A stretch of DNA of 16,984 nt from JAAFKA01 sp044348925 (GTDB taxonomy: Bacteria; Bacteroidota; Bacteroidia; Cytophagales; Thermoflexibacteraceae): the NCBI GenBank assembly GCA_044348925.1, contig JBIKRY010000073.1, positions 1 through 16,984 of the forward strand. The letters run 5' to 3'. The notes beneath the pieces were generated by a model. That model did not search any database, was not told the origin of the DNA, and saw only the letters and a list, made by a program, of their open reading frames with translations. Position 1 is the first letter of the stretch; the number at the start of each line of letters is the position of its first letter. The position numbers and the translations under genes are program-made. Positions 7,486 through 14,489 of the stretch are shown here, in pieces.

Positions 7486-7725
7486 CTACAAAGCCTTAAA
7501 GCCAAATATTTTAGCCCAAAATCTTGCAGCACCATCTTTAATAGTTGCATTATACATACGCATGGCATAGAGGTATTTGCGTTTTGTTTCTTCGTTGGTA
7601 TCTATTTTTACAAGGCTTTCCATCGCATTTACCTCGTCTAAAAGTCGTTTTAAGGTATAATAAACCGTCATTCCCCACAAAAAAACCATACCTGCTGTAA
7701 CAATAAAAATAGGAATGTACCCCAT
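7486..7725 (-). CDS. Small single-pass membrane protein, function unknown
   Basis: A 79-residue protein with an N-terminal hydrophobic segment (IPIFIVTAGMVFLWGMTVYY, residues 4-23) and then an amphipathic, charged tail (TLKRLLDEVNAMESL, KRKYLYAMRMYNATIKDGAA). It probably sits in the inner membrane with the tail in the cytoplasm. I do not recognise the family. The clear TM-plus-helix layout, ATG start and position directly upstream of surE on the same strand argue that it is real. It could be a minor operon partner of surE or independent. Confidence 0.65.
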   Translation of the reverse strand: MGYIPIFIVTAGMVFLWGMTVYYTLKRLLDEVNAMESLVKIDTNEETKRKYLYAMRMYNATIKDGAARFWAKIFGFKAL

Positions 7726-7768
7726 AAATTTGATAAGTTAAAATAAGAATAATAGACATTATGAAGTT

Positions 7769-7819
7769 CTGTAGCATAGACTTTAGTCTGTGCCTTAGTC
7801 CTTTGAAAATCAATAAGTT
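7769..7819. repeat. Half copy of the family-3 palindromic element
   Basis: Positions 7769-7793 are identical over 25 nt to 11331-11355: GTAG (7771-7774), CAT, then the palindrome AGACTTTAGTCT (7778-7789). Downstream, TTGAAAATCAATAAGTT (7803-7819) matches the complement of 11356-11372 at 16 of 17 positions. It is a single end of the element that is complete at 11313-11421. Confidence 0.75.
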
Positions 7820-7848
7820 AAATTTACCTGCAAAAAATATCTTAATAA

Positions 7849-8074
7849 AACGTGAACTACGGATTAATTTATTGATAATCAACAATTTACAAGTAAAATA
7901 TATAATAAATAAGTTGCGTAGCAACCGTATATTCGCCTTTAGGCGAATGAAATGTAAAGATAAAAACGAACTTGGTTATAAATTGACAAATTTTGAGAAA
8001 TAATTACTATTTTTCTTTCAATTTACCCGACTCATTCGCCTAAAGGCGAATATACGGTATCCGTAGTTCACGTT
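7849..8074. repeat. Family-2 element with nested inverted repeats
   Basis: The core 7924-8058 is bounded by perfect 27-bp inverted repeats (7924-7950 and 8032-8058), each holding a hairpin with arms ATTCGCC/GGCGAAT (7931-7948, 8034-8051). Outer arms of 16 bp (7849-7864, complement of 8059-8074) flank it. The right outer arm is adjacent to the core, but the left one is 59 bp away. That gap contains GTTGCGTAGCA, similar to the family-1 terminal repeat. There is no coding potential; with 7769-7819 this accounts for most of the 7726-8181 gap. Confidence 0.8.
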
Positions 8075-8181
8075 AATAAACTATAATATAAGAATTGTAA
8101 AGTAATCTATGTAATTTTCAAGACTTTACAAGTTATAAAACCTACAAATAGCTGAAAAGTTTACATTTGTTGCAATGATGT

Positions 8182-8823
8182 TTAGGCTCTACAAAAAGCA
8201 TTGTGTTTTTTTTCACGTCCAATGGTAGTTGTCTGCCCGTGTCCCGAATAAATAGTTGTGTCATCAGGCAATTTATACATAACTTCTCTAATACTTTGCA
8301 TCAGTTGTTGGGTATTGCCTCCAGGGAGGTCTGTACGTCCAACACTTCCATAAAAAAGCACATCTCCCGAAATACAAAATTTATCTTCTTTGCTATAAAA
8401 AGCCAAATGTCCTACAGAGTGTCCTGGAACAAATAAAATAGCTAAACTTGTATTGCCAAAAGTAAGGTTTTGGGTTTGGTCTATAAATATATCAGGCTCC
8501 GAAGGTTGATATGCCATAAAACCATACATAGGTGCATACAAAGGCACAGCACGTAATACTGCTTCTTCGCTTGCGTGCATATAAGAAGGCACTTGATACG
8601 TTTGTTTGACAAAGGCATTGCCCAATACGTGGTCAATATGACAATGCGTATTAACTAATTTGACCACTTTTAAATTTTCTGAACTAATAAAATTAGTTAA
8701 AATTTGTTGTTCTTGTTTGCTATAACAACCTGCATCTATAATAATACATTCTTTGCTGGCATCATATAGCACGTATGTATTTTCTTGAATGGCATTAAAA
8801 GTAAAAGATTTTACAGTAATCAT
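8182..8823 (-). CDS. MBL-fold metallo-hydrolase (glyoxalase II-like)
   Basis: A 213-residue single-domain metallo-beta-lactamase-fold protein. It has the motif THCHIDH (H60, H62, D64, H65), the second-metal histidine in FVPGHSVGH, the bridging aspartate in CISGDVLF, the SVGRTDLPGG loop, and the last histidine in IYSGHGQTT. This arrangement matches short YcbL/GloB-type hydrolases, which cleave S-D-lactoylglutathione or other thioesters; the substrate here cannot be read from sequence. The start is the ATG at 8823 (MITVKSFTFN), since the frame to 8877 adds a non-conserved hydrophobic stretch overlapping the promoter. The gene is divergent from the WG-repeat gene. Confidence 0.92.
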   Translation of the reverse strand: MITVKSFTFNAIQENTYVLYDASKECIIIDAGCYSKQEQQILTNFISSENLKVVKLVNTHCHIDHVLGNAFVKQTYQVPSYMHASEEAVLRAVPLYAPMYGFMAYQPSEPDIFIDQTQNLTFGNTSLAILFVPGHSVGHLAFYSKEDKFCISGDVLFYGSVGRTDLPGGNTQQLMQSIREVMYKLPDDTTIYSGHGQTTTIGREKKHNAFCRA

Positions 8824-8843
8824 GTTGAATGAATAATTTTTTA

Positions 8844-8851
8844 CAAAGATA
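8844..8851 (-). promoter_or_regulatory. Possible -7 element for the MBL-fold hydrolase gene
   Basis: The minus strand reads TATCTTTG, an exact TAnnTTTG match 20 bp before the ATG at 8823, implying a very short leader. The nearest TTTG upstream is too far away (about 27 bp), so the -33 box is not convincing. Confidence 0.4.
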
Positions 8852-8898
8852 CTGAAAAATAATGTAATTTGCACCATACAAAATCTTACTAAAATCAG

Positions 8899-10053
8899 AT
8901 GAAAAAATATGTATGTATAATCCTACAAACTATTTGTAGTTTTTCTTTTCTGTATGGACAAGAAAAAGTAGATTGGAAAGACCTTAACATTGTAGATTCA
9001 GTATATGTTCCTGCGACAAGCCAAACGATGAAAATTGTGCGAAAAAATGGAATGTTTGGTATGGCAAATGATACAGGTCGGGTAATTATTCCAATTATTT
9101 ATGAACAAATTACGCCTTTTCGTGGCAAAGACGTAGAATGTAGCCGTTGGGAAGGGATTTTGAAAGTACGAAAAGGTGGTTTGTGTGCTTTGACAATGCC
9201 CGATGGCAAACCTATCTGTCCTTTTTCGTTTGAGGAAATTTATTATATGCCCGAAACTTGTCAAAGTACAGCACCCGAAAGTATGTTAGCCAAATTTAAG
9301 CAATTAGGTAAAATGGGTTTGGGAGATGCTCGTGGAAATATGCTTATTCGGACAGCCTACGAAGATATTTACTTGCTCAAAGATACTACAGGAGCATTGG
9401 TAATGCCCGAAGTTGCAGTAGTACGCAAAGAAAAAAAATTTGGTATGATGGAAATACGTCAAAAAATAGTGTTAAAAGCCGAATATGATGCCATCGAGTT
9501 TCTACAATTACTAAAAGAATCAGACAAAGCAAAAGCAAAAACTTTTTTACTCATCAAAACCAAAATCAATGGAAAATGGGGAATAATCAACTTAACAACA
9601 CAAAAAACATACGCCCATGATTTTGAACAAATAGAGCCTTTTACAGATGGTTTGTCGTTGGTAAAAAAAGATGGAAAATTTGGTTATATAGATTTGGAAG
9701 AGGATATGAAAATTGATAATGACTATGATTTTGCAACGTCTTTTGTGAATAAAGTGGCTATGGTAGGCAAAAAAAACCGTTTTGGTTTAATTAGTACCAA
9801 TGATAAAGTAATAATTCCAATAGAATATGACGAAATAAAATTGCTATTCCCAACCGAAACAGAAGACAAATTTTTGGCATCTTTATACAAAGTGCGTAAG
9901 GGAAAATTTTATGGGATTCTCAACCAATTGGGACAGGTAGTAGTGCCAACAGAATATGAATCTTTGGAATTTAAAAAAGGAAATTACGAAGGAATTGGCA
10001 TAAAAAATGGCGTTTCGGAAGAAGTTACTATGACAATTCCTAAAAAAAAGTAA
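8899..10053 (+). CDS. Secreted WG-repeat protein
   Basis: A 384-residue protein with a signal peptide (MKKYVCIILQTICSFSFLYG, likely cut before QEK). About eight degenerate WG repeats follow, each of the form VrKnGKfGiin..G.viiP.eYd.I. The clearest are KNGMFGMANDTGRVIIPIIY (about 49-68), KINGKWGIINLTTQ (about 221), KDGKFGYIDLEED (about 255), KKNRFGLISTNDKVIIPIEY, and KVRKGKFYGILNQLGQVVVP near the end. WG repeats are common in exported Bacteroidota proteins and are thought to form repeat folds for binding; no enzymatic residues are visible. The gene ends inside the perfect palindrome shared with the convergent yfiT gene. Confidence 0.9.
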   Translation: MKKYVCIILQTICSFSFLYGQEKVDWKDLNIVDSVYVPATSQTMKIVRKNGMFGMANDTGRVIIPIIYEQITPFRGKDVECSRWEGILKVRKGGLCALTMPDGKPICPFSFEEIYYMPETCQSTAPESMLAKFKQLGKMGLGDARGNMLIRTAYEDIYLLKDTTGALVMPEVAVVRKEKKFGMMEIRQKIVLKAEYDAIEFLQLLKESDKAKAKTFLLIKTKINGKWGIINLTTQKTYAHDFEQIEPFTDGLSLVKKDGKFGYIDLEEDMKIDNDYDFATSFVNKVAMVGKKNRFGLISTNDKVIIPIEYDEIKLLFPTETEDKFLASLYKVRKGKFYGILNQLGQVVVPTEYESLEFKKGNYEGIGIKNGVSEEVTMTIPKKK

Positions 10054-10099
10054 GGATAATTTTACTTACATCAAGTAAGTAAAATTATCCTTACTTTTT
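10045..10099. terminator. Bidirectional terminator shared by convergent genes
   Basis: A perfect 25-bp inverted repeat (10045-10069 and 10075-10099) has a 5-nt loop (ATCAA). The arms begin with AAAAAG and end with CTTTTT, giving a U-tract in both directions. Both stop codons lie inside the stem: the WG-gene TAA at 10051-10053 and the yfiT TAA at 10093-10091. The two genes therefore end with the same 25 nucleotides. Confidence 0.92.
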
Positions 10100-10633
10100 C
10101 CATAACATTCTTTCTTGTAACTTGTGGATATGTGCCAAATGATGTTCTCCATGCCAAGCATATAAAGCAACAGCTTCTGCTAAAGTTACCAATCTTTGTT
10201 TTTCGGGGTGAATAAATCCCTTTGTTTGCCATTCATTTGCTTGTATATTTTGGAGAACAAGCACCCATTTTTTGTGTAGATTTTCGAGCAAGTATAATGA
10301 AGGGGTAATTGAGGCATTTTTACTGTCTGCAAGTTCTGCCCAAAGTTGCTCTTGATAGGGTTTGATAGTAGGCTTATCTTCAGTTAAAGCTAATTTAAAC
10401 CTAATAAAGCTATTGCAATGACTGTCTGCAAGATGATGAACTACTTGACGCACTGTCCAACCAGCTGGTCGGTAGGCAGTGTTTAATTGTTGTTCGGTCA
10501 TATTTTGTACTGTTTGTAGCAATTTTTCGGGCAGACTTGCTATAGTTTCTATAAAATGTGCTATCTCAAGTGCTGTGTAACTTGTGGAAGGTATGAATTG
10601 ACCAATAGGAAATTTTAGTTTTTCAATATCCAT
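10091..10633 (-). CDS. yfiT: YfiT/BstA-type DinB-fold bacillithiol transferase
   Basis: A 180-residue DinB-like four-helix protein closely resembling the YfiT family. The markers are FPIGQF at the N-terminus, YRPAGWTVRQVVHHLADSH (54-72), FIRFKLALTEDKPTIKPY, and YAWHGEHHLAHIHKL near the C-terminus. The metal ligands are expected to be H67 with two histidines of the HGEHH cluster (H161, H165). Characterised relatives are nickel- or zinc-dependent thiol transferases that join bacillithiol to electrophiles, and Bacteroidota are among the bacillithiol users. The start at 10633 matches the family length. The gene converges on the WG gene and shares its terminator. Confidence 0.9.
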   Translation of the reverse strand: MDIEKLKFPIGQFIPSTSYTALEIAHFIETIASLPEKLLQTVQNMTEQQLNTAYRPAGWTVRQVVHHLADSHCNSFIRFKLALTEDKPTIKPYQEQLWAELADSKNASITPSLYLLENLHKKWVLVLQNIQANEWQTKGFIHPEKQRLVTLAEAVALYAWHGEHHLAHIHKLQERMLWKK

Positions 10634-10698
10634 TTTTTATTTTATTTTAGATTCTTTGCAATAATAGACGTAATCTGAATCTTTTTCAAAAATTTAAC

Positions 10699-10790
10699 AA
10701 AATTGTATGCTTTCAAAAATAAAAATAAAAAAACTAAAATAAAAACATATAGTTTAAATTTTAGTTTTTTATCTTGTTGCTTATTGCTTA
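10699..10790. repeat. Duplicated terminator block, empty copy
   Basis: This 92-bp block recurs at 11276-11480, where it is split by a 109-bp insertion. Apart from the insertion and one extra T, the two copies appear identical. Each copy lies just downstream of a minus-strand gene. The block holds the terminator stem described separately. Confidence 0.9.
10728..10770 (-). terminator. Terminator of the STAS/SEC14-like gene
   Basis: A 13-bp perfect inverted repeat (AAAAAACTAAAAT at 10728-10740 against 10758-10770) encloses a 17-nt loop. On the minus strand the stem ends in a T run. It lies 52 bp downstream of the gene ending at 10822, and being symmetric it could act in both directions. Confidence 0.6.
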
Positions 10791-10821
10791 AAAAATCTTA
10801 AATGATGTGAAATTATAAACC

Positions 10822-11250
10822 CTATTGCTTTTGCAACCAAGTAATTGTTTCATTAATATCTCCTAAGTTACGCATATTTAAGCCTAAAAAATTAACATTT
10901 TCCTCCATAAATTCTGAGGACAAAGAGGCTATCAATTCAAGAGAGTTAATAACTCCGTAGTGTTTTACACCTAATTGTAATAATCTTGGTATCCAATCGG
11001 AGGCTATCCACTCATTTACTCCGTCCCAAGCACCTACAACCAAACGATTGTCATTAAGCCAACGGTCAAATTTGTATTTTTCTACAAAACGAAGCATGGC
11101 TTCACAACCTTCTTTGACATATTCTTCACCGTATTCAAATTGCCAAAGCCAATTACTATATCCCCATTTGTTAATTGGGTCATATTCAAGTGTAAGATAT
11201 ATTTCTTCATTTGTTGTTTTCAAAACAACTTCTGGATTTGTATATTGCAT
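10822..11250 (-). CDS. STAS/SEC14-like protein, function unknown
   Basis: A 142-residue soluble protein. It resembles the small STAS/SEC14 (SpoIIAA-like) proteins frequent in Bacteroidota: an N-terminal beta-strand pair (TNEEIYLTLEYDP), a conserved helix with CEAMLRFVEKYKFDRWLNDN, a strand-turn-helix VVGAWDGVNEWIASDWIPRL, then GVKHYGVINS and the C-terminal amphipathic helix DINETITWLQK. The WLxDNR and DWxPR patterns are what I rely on for this assignment. Cellular role and ligand are unknown. No phosphorylatable serine typical of anti-sigma antagonists can be pointed to with confidence. It is a single gene with its own terminator. Confidence 0.75.
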   Translation of the reverse strand: MQYTNPEVVLKTTNEEIYLTLEYDPINKWGYSNWLWQFEYGEEYVKEGCEAMLRFVEKYKFDRWLNDNRLVVGAWDGVNEWIASDWIPRLLQLGVKHYGVINSLELIASLSSEFMEENVNFLGLNMRNLGDINETITWLQKQ

Positions 11251-11275
11251 ATAATTGTTGGGTTAAATGGTCATA

Positions 11276-11480
11276 AAAATTGTATGCTTTCAAAAATAAA
11301 AATAAAAAAACTAGAGTTTATGAATAATTGCTGTAGCATAGACTTTAGTCTGTGCAAGTTATTGATTTTCAACTACTTAAAAACAGACTAAAGTCTATTA
11401 TACAAATTATTCATAAACTCTACTAAAATAAAAACATATAGTTTAAATTTTAGTTTTTTTATCTTGTTGCTTATTGCTTA
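11276..11480. repeat. Duplicated terminator block, interrupted copy
   Basis: The two halves, 11276-11312 and 11425-11480, match 10699-10735 and 10736-10790. Between them lie the insert 11313-11421 and a second ACT (11422-11424). The block is 3' of the lipoprotein gene (stop at 11485). The remaining stem ACTAAAAT/ATTTTAGT is intact, but on the minus strand the stem is now separated from its T run by the insertion. Confidence 0.9.
11313..11421. mobile_element. 109-bp non-autonomous insertion element (family 3)
   Basis: Perfect 17-bp terminal inverted repeats, AGAGTTTATGAATAATT (11313-11329) and its complement (11405-11421), are flanked by a 3-bp direct repeat ACT (11310-11312 and 11422-11424). 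Subterminal palindromes AGACTTTAGTCT and its complement lie at 11340-11351 and 11385-11396; the left one is preceded by GTAG (11333-11336), the right one by GTAT. No coding capacity. The empty target is preserved at 10733-10735. Confidence 0.88.
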
Positions 11481-11484
11481 TTGC

Positions 11485-13305
11485 TTATTTCTTAAAAATT
11501 TCTCCGTTGGTAGTGTATTTTGCTACAAAACAGTCATCTTGTCCGCCACTTGCTAAGTTAAAAACTTGATTAGGATTTGTATCAAAATCTATGTTTGTGC
11601 CATACACTTTACCTGTAATGATGCTATTTCCTTGACTATCTACGCCCAAACCTGCACAAATTGCCAAATTATCTGCACCACTTACCACGCCACCAATGTT
11701 TTTTGCCCACAAATAATCTCCGTTTGAATTGTATTTTGCCAAGAAAACATCTCCAGCATCATTTGTTCCGTTAGAAGTCAAAATAGCTGTGCCACTTTTT
11801 CCATCAAAATCTGCATTTCCTCTAAACCAACCTGCTACATAGACATTGTTTTGGGTATCAAAATCTACACGATGCCCGCCGTCAAGTCCTGCTGTGGTTT
11901 TTGTAAATGAAATAGCCCATTTGGTATTGCCCGAATTGTTACAAGCCAACACAAAAATATTGCCTGTACTATTGCTTGTCAAAGTTGTTCCACCAAAATT
12001 GGAAGTACCTGAAAATCTGCCTGTTAGGTGTGGTTCACCGTTTTTATTTACACGCATTGCCCCTGGCGAAACAATATCGTTGCCTCCACCACCAAAAGAT
12101 TTTGCCCAATTTGCATTGCCATTCGAGGCATTAAAACTTGCTAAAAAGAAATCTGTATTGCCCACACTTGTCAAATTTGTTGTACCAATCGTCAAAGAAT
12201 TGCGATATACTCCTGCCAAAAATACATTTCCATTTTGGTCAAAATCTATAGTTGTATAGCCTTCTGCAAAAAGGTTTGTGATATTGGCATCAAATTTTAT
12301 TGCCCACAAATTTTCGCCTGCCGAATTGTATTTTGCCAAGAAATGCCCTATGCCCGTTACGCTCAAATTGCGTGCTGTTGTTCCTAATGGATTGAAATTA
12401 ATAGTACCCGAAAAAGCCCCTGAAACATAAGTATTGCCGTTAGCATCTGCTACAATATCCCAAATTCTTTCTTCGGTTATTCCTGTAGGATTTCCCAAAC
12501 TAAATGCCCATTGTGCCGTTCCTGAAGCATCATATTTGGCTAAAAAAGCATCAAAATGAGATTTTGAAGTCAAAGTTTTAGCATTGCCAAGATTGATAGT
12601 GCGTGCATCAGCTGTGCCATCAAGCCCAAAATAACCTGCCAAATAGACATTTCCTGCGTCATCAGTATCAATGCCGTGTGCTACGGTAGTTGTGTTTGCC
12701 CCGCCAAAACTGCGTTCCCAAATCAAATTGCCATTTTTGTCGTGTTTGGCAAAATAATTATCAATGCCACCTGTCGAAGTAAGGCTTTTTCCTTCTAAAG
12801 TTCCTTGAAAAAGACTTGTATAATAAAAATTGTCGTTTTTATCCACACAAAGTCCTTTTCCGTAGGCTTGCCCTGCGTTTTTGAGCAAAAAAGCCAAAGG
12901 AGTAGTTGGCACAACTACTGCTATTTTTTTGCCTTTTCCCGAAATGGCTATCGTATTTGTTCCGCTTGTGTGGTCGGCATTGACGGTAATTTGCCCCGAA
13001 TAGTCTTTTTCTTCGGTAGGTTTAAAAATAACAGCAATTTCTTGGCTACCATTTACGGCAATATCTCCGCTAAACGTGGCTTCGAAACCTACAGGTAAAA
13101 CAAGGCTACTAACTTTGAGAATTGCAGTTCCCGAATTGCTAATTTTTAGGATTTTAGAGGCAGTTTTGCCTATTTCGACTTCTCCAAAACTCAAATCTCC
13201 ACTTAGGGAAATGATTTTGGTCGGTGCTGGTTTTGGTTCTTCTGTTTTTTTGCAAGCAAAAACCAAGATGATTAAGAAAAATAATGACAAAAGATAGGTT
13301 TTCAT
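11485..13305 (-). CDS. Lipoprotein with ASH/HYDIN-like domain and seven SBBP beta-propeller repeats
   Basis: A 606-residue surface or periplasmic lipoprotein. The signal peptide ends in a lipobox, ILVFAC, with Cys18 followed by KKTEEPKPAP. Residues about 34-125 form an ASH/HYDIN-type immunoglobulin-like domain (LSFGEVEIGKTASKILKISN, GSQEIAVIFKPTEEKDYSG, ISGKGK). From about 140 to the end I count seven SBBP repeats, each with D..GN.Y.aG.f.g followed by FlaKYn..G...Wa. Examples are DAGNVYLAGYFG, DQNGNVFLAGVYRNS and TQNNVYVAGWFRG. Seven repeats would close a seven-bladed propeller. No catalytic residues are evident, so a binding or adhesion role is likely but unproven. It lies 32 bp after the DUF1330 gene on the same strand, so co-transcription is possible. 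Confidence 0.92.
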   Translation of the reverse strand: MKTYLLSLFFLIILVFACKKTEEPKPAPTKIISLSGDLSFGEVEIGKTASKILKISNSGTAILKVSSLVLPVGFEATFSGDIAVNGSQEIAVIFKPTEEKDYSGQITVNADHTSGTNTIAISGKGKKIAVVVPTTPLAFLLKNAGQAYGKGLCVDKNDNFYYTSLFQGTLEGKSLTSTGGIDNYFAKHDKNGNLIWERSFGGANTTTVAHGIDTDDAGNVYLAGYFGLDGTADARTINLGNAKTLTSKSHFDAFLAKYDASGTAQWAFSLGNPTGITEERIWDIVADANGNTYVSGAFSGTINFNPLGTTARNLSVTGIGHFLAKYNSAGENLWAIKFDANITNLFAEGYTTIDFDQNGNVFLAGVYRNSLTIGTTNLTSVGNTDFFLASFNASNGNANWAKSFGGGGNDIVSPGAMRVNKNGEPHLTGRFSGTSNFGGTTLTSNSTGNIFVLACNNSGNTKWAISFTKTTAGLDGGHRVDFDTQNNVYVAGWFRGNADFDGKSGTAILTSNGTNDAGDVFLAKYNSNGDYLWAKNIGGVVSGADNLAICAGLGVDSQGNSIITGKVYGTNIDFDTNPNQVFNLASGGQDDCFVAKYTTNGEIFKK

Positions 13306-13337
13306 AAGATTATTGTTTTAGTGAATTTTAAATATTT

Positions 13338-13673
13338 TTAATGATTGCCTCTTTGCTTAACTAAGGTCAGCGAAACGTCTGCTCCTTCGTGTCGCATTTC
13401 TTTCCAAGGTTTGTATTCGGGGGAATTCCACCATTTTTCGAAGTTTTCTTGACTTTCCCAAGTTTGAATAACCAAAAAATGATAAGATTTTGCTTCGCCT
13501 TGATAACTTACTTTATCAAAACCTTCGAAAATGATTTTGCCACCGTATTGGGCTATGGAAGGCAAATGCCCTACAACATATTCCATAAATTTGGCTTGGC
13601 TTTTTACAATAACTTCGATAATTGCCAAACATTGATTTTCACCCAAAATAGGGTTTATTACTGAATTGTTCAT
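13338..13673 (-). CDS. DUF1330-family dimeric alpha/beta-barrel protein
   Basis: A 111-residue ferredoxin-like (dimeric alpha/beta barrel) protein. The DUF1330 features are IIEVIVKSQAKFMEYVVGHLPSIAQYGGKIIFEG (about 19-52) and the hallmark FEKWWNSPEYKPWKEMR (about 79-95), where family members have aWynSpeY. DUF1330 proteins are small, and no reaction is established for most of them. The ATG at 13673 is used; the first ten or so residues are less conserved in character. The lipoprotein gene starts 32 bp downstream, and the MarR-type regulator is divergent on the other side, which could make this gene or pair its target. Confidence 0.88.
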   Translation of the reverse strand: MNNSVINPILGENQCLAIIEVIVKSQAKFMEYVVGHLPSIAQYGGKIIFEGFDKVSYQGEAKSYHFLVIQTWESQENFEKWWNSPEYKPWKEMRHEGADVSLTLVKQRGNH

Positions 13674-13766
13674 AAAAATACTATTTAAGTAAAGTAATTT
13701 TTTAATATTTGATATGTAAAAATAGTAATAGTTTAATCATTAGCAAAATATTTTCAAAAAAAATAC

Positions 13767-13774
13767 TATCTTTG
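13767..13774 (+). promoter_or_regulatory. Possible -7 element upstream of the MarR-type gene
   Basis: TATCTTTG matches TAnnTTTG and ends 3 bp before the 136-bp inverted-repeat element at 13778-13913. A transcript starting here would run through that element before reaching the ATG at 13938. No clear -33 box is present. Confidence 0.3.
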
Positions 13775-13777
13775 TAT

Positions 13778-13913
13778 CAATACGAGTGGCATTTTTTATA
13801 AGTAACTGAAAATCAAATAGTTATGTTTATTAAATCAAGTTATGTAACTAATTGATAATCAAGACTTTCCAAGTCTTTAAGACTTGGAAAGTTTAAAAAT
13901 GGCACTCATATTG
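13778..13913. repeat. 136-bp element with 19-bp terminal inverted repeats
   Basis: The ends CAATACGAGTGGCATTTTT (13778-13796) and 13895-13913 are complementary with 2 mismatches. Inside the right end is a perfect palindrome at 13864-13892, with 14-bp arms ACTTTCCAAGTCTT around a single T. It fills most of the gap between the divergent DUF1330 and MarR-type genes and is only 24 bp from the latter's ATG. It could be a MITE or a hairpin-rich leader. Confidence 0.65.
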
Positions 13914-13937
13914 TTGTATAGTAATTTAAGAAATAGT

Positions 13938-14489
13938 ATGGAAAGTAAAGACATAATTAATCTCATTCAATCTTTTGATGAATACCAAACACAGACACAA
14001 AGCACTGATGTAGAAGGTTTTGCGTATTGGATTTTGAGAAACCAAAATGGGAAACAGGGAGATGAAACACAACTAAATCGGGATTTGGGCTATGTCTTAA
14101 ATAGAGTAAACCGTTATTCCAAATTATTTGCTAAACAATATTTGGAGGGTTTGCCAATTAGTTCTTTAGACGAATTTAGTTTTTTGACTACCATTAAAAT
14201 TTTTGGAAACCCCTCAAAATCACAAGTATATGAGCATACAATTACAGAATTAGCTACAGGGCAACAAATGATGCGGCGTTTGCTTCACATAGGTCTAATA
14301 GCCGAAATAGAAGATGAAAAAGATAAACGTATCAAACGAGTGAAACTTACAGAGGAAGGCGAAAAGGTGCAACAAGTAGCTTTTGAAAAAATAGGCGAGG
14401 AATGTAATTTTAAGTTTAAGGATTTAAGACATGAAAATAAAAAGGTGCTTTTGGAAATTCTAAAACAATTAGTAAATAGTTTTGAGTAG
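13938..14489 (+). CDS. MarR-type winged-helix transcriptional regulator
   Basis: A 183-residue cytoplasmic DNA-binding protein. After a helical N-terminus come the winged-helix elements: SSLDEFSFLTTIKIFGNPSKSQV (about 80-105), the recognition region TELATGQQMMRRLLHIGLIAEIEDEKDKRIKRVKLTEEGE, where D-E-K-D-K-R is the MarR wing motif, and a C-terminal dimerisation helix. MarR proteins usually repress neighbouring genes until a ligand binds; the divergent DUF1330 gene is the obvious candidate target. I start at the ATG at 13938 rather than the TTG at 13884, because the extra 18 residues would be translated from the palindrome of the upstream repeat. The long N-terminal part is larger than in compact MarR proteins. 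Confidence 0.9.
   Translation: MESKDIINLIQSFDEYQTQTQSTDVEGFAYWILRNQNGKQGDETQLNRDLGYVLNRVNRYSKLFAKQYLEGLPISSLDEFSFLTTIKIFGNPSKSQVYEHTITELATGQQMMRRLLHIGLIAEIEDEKDKRIKRVKLTEEGEKVQQVAFEKIGEECNFKFKDLRHENKKVLLEILKQLVNSFE

Noticed and set aside
7550..7924. 124-residue minus-strand open frame
   Set aside because: Its 3' part is a shadow of the small membrane-protein gene in another frame, and its 5' part is translated from repeat sequence.
13884..13937. TTG start extending the MarR-type protein by 18 residues
   Set aside because: The extension lies within the palindromic repeat, and the ATG at 13938 gives a normal N-terminus.
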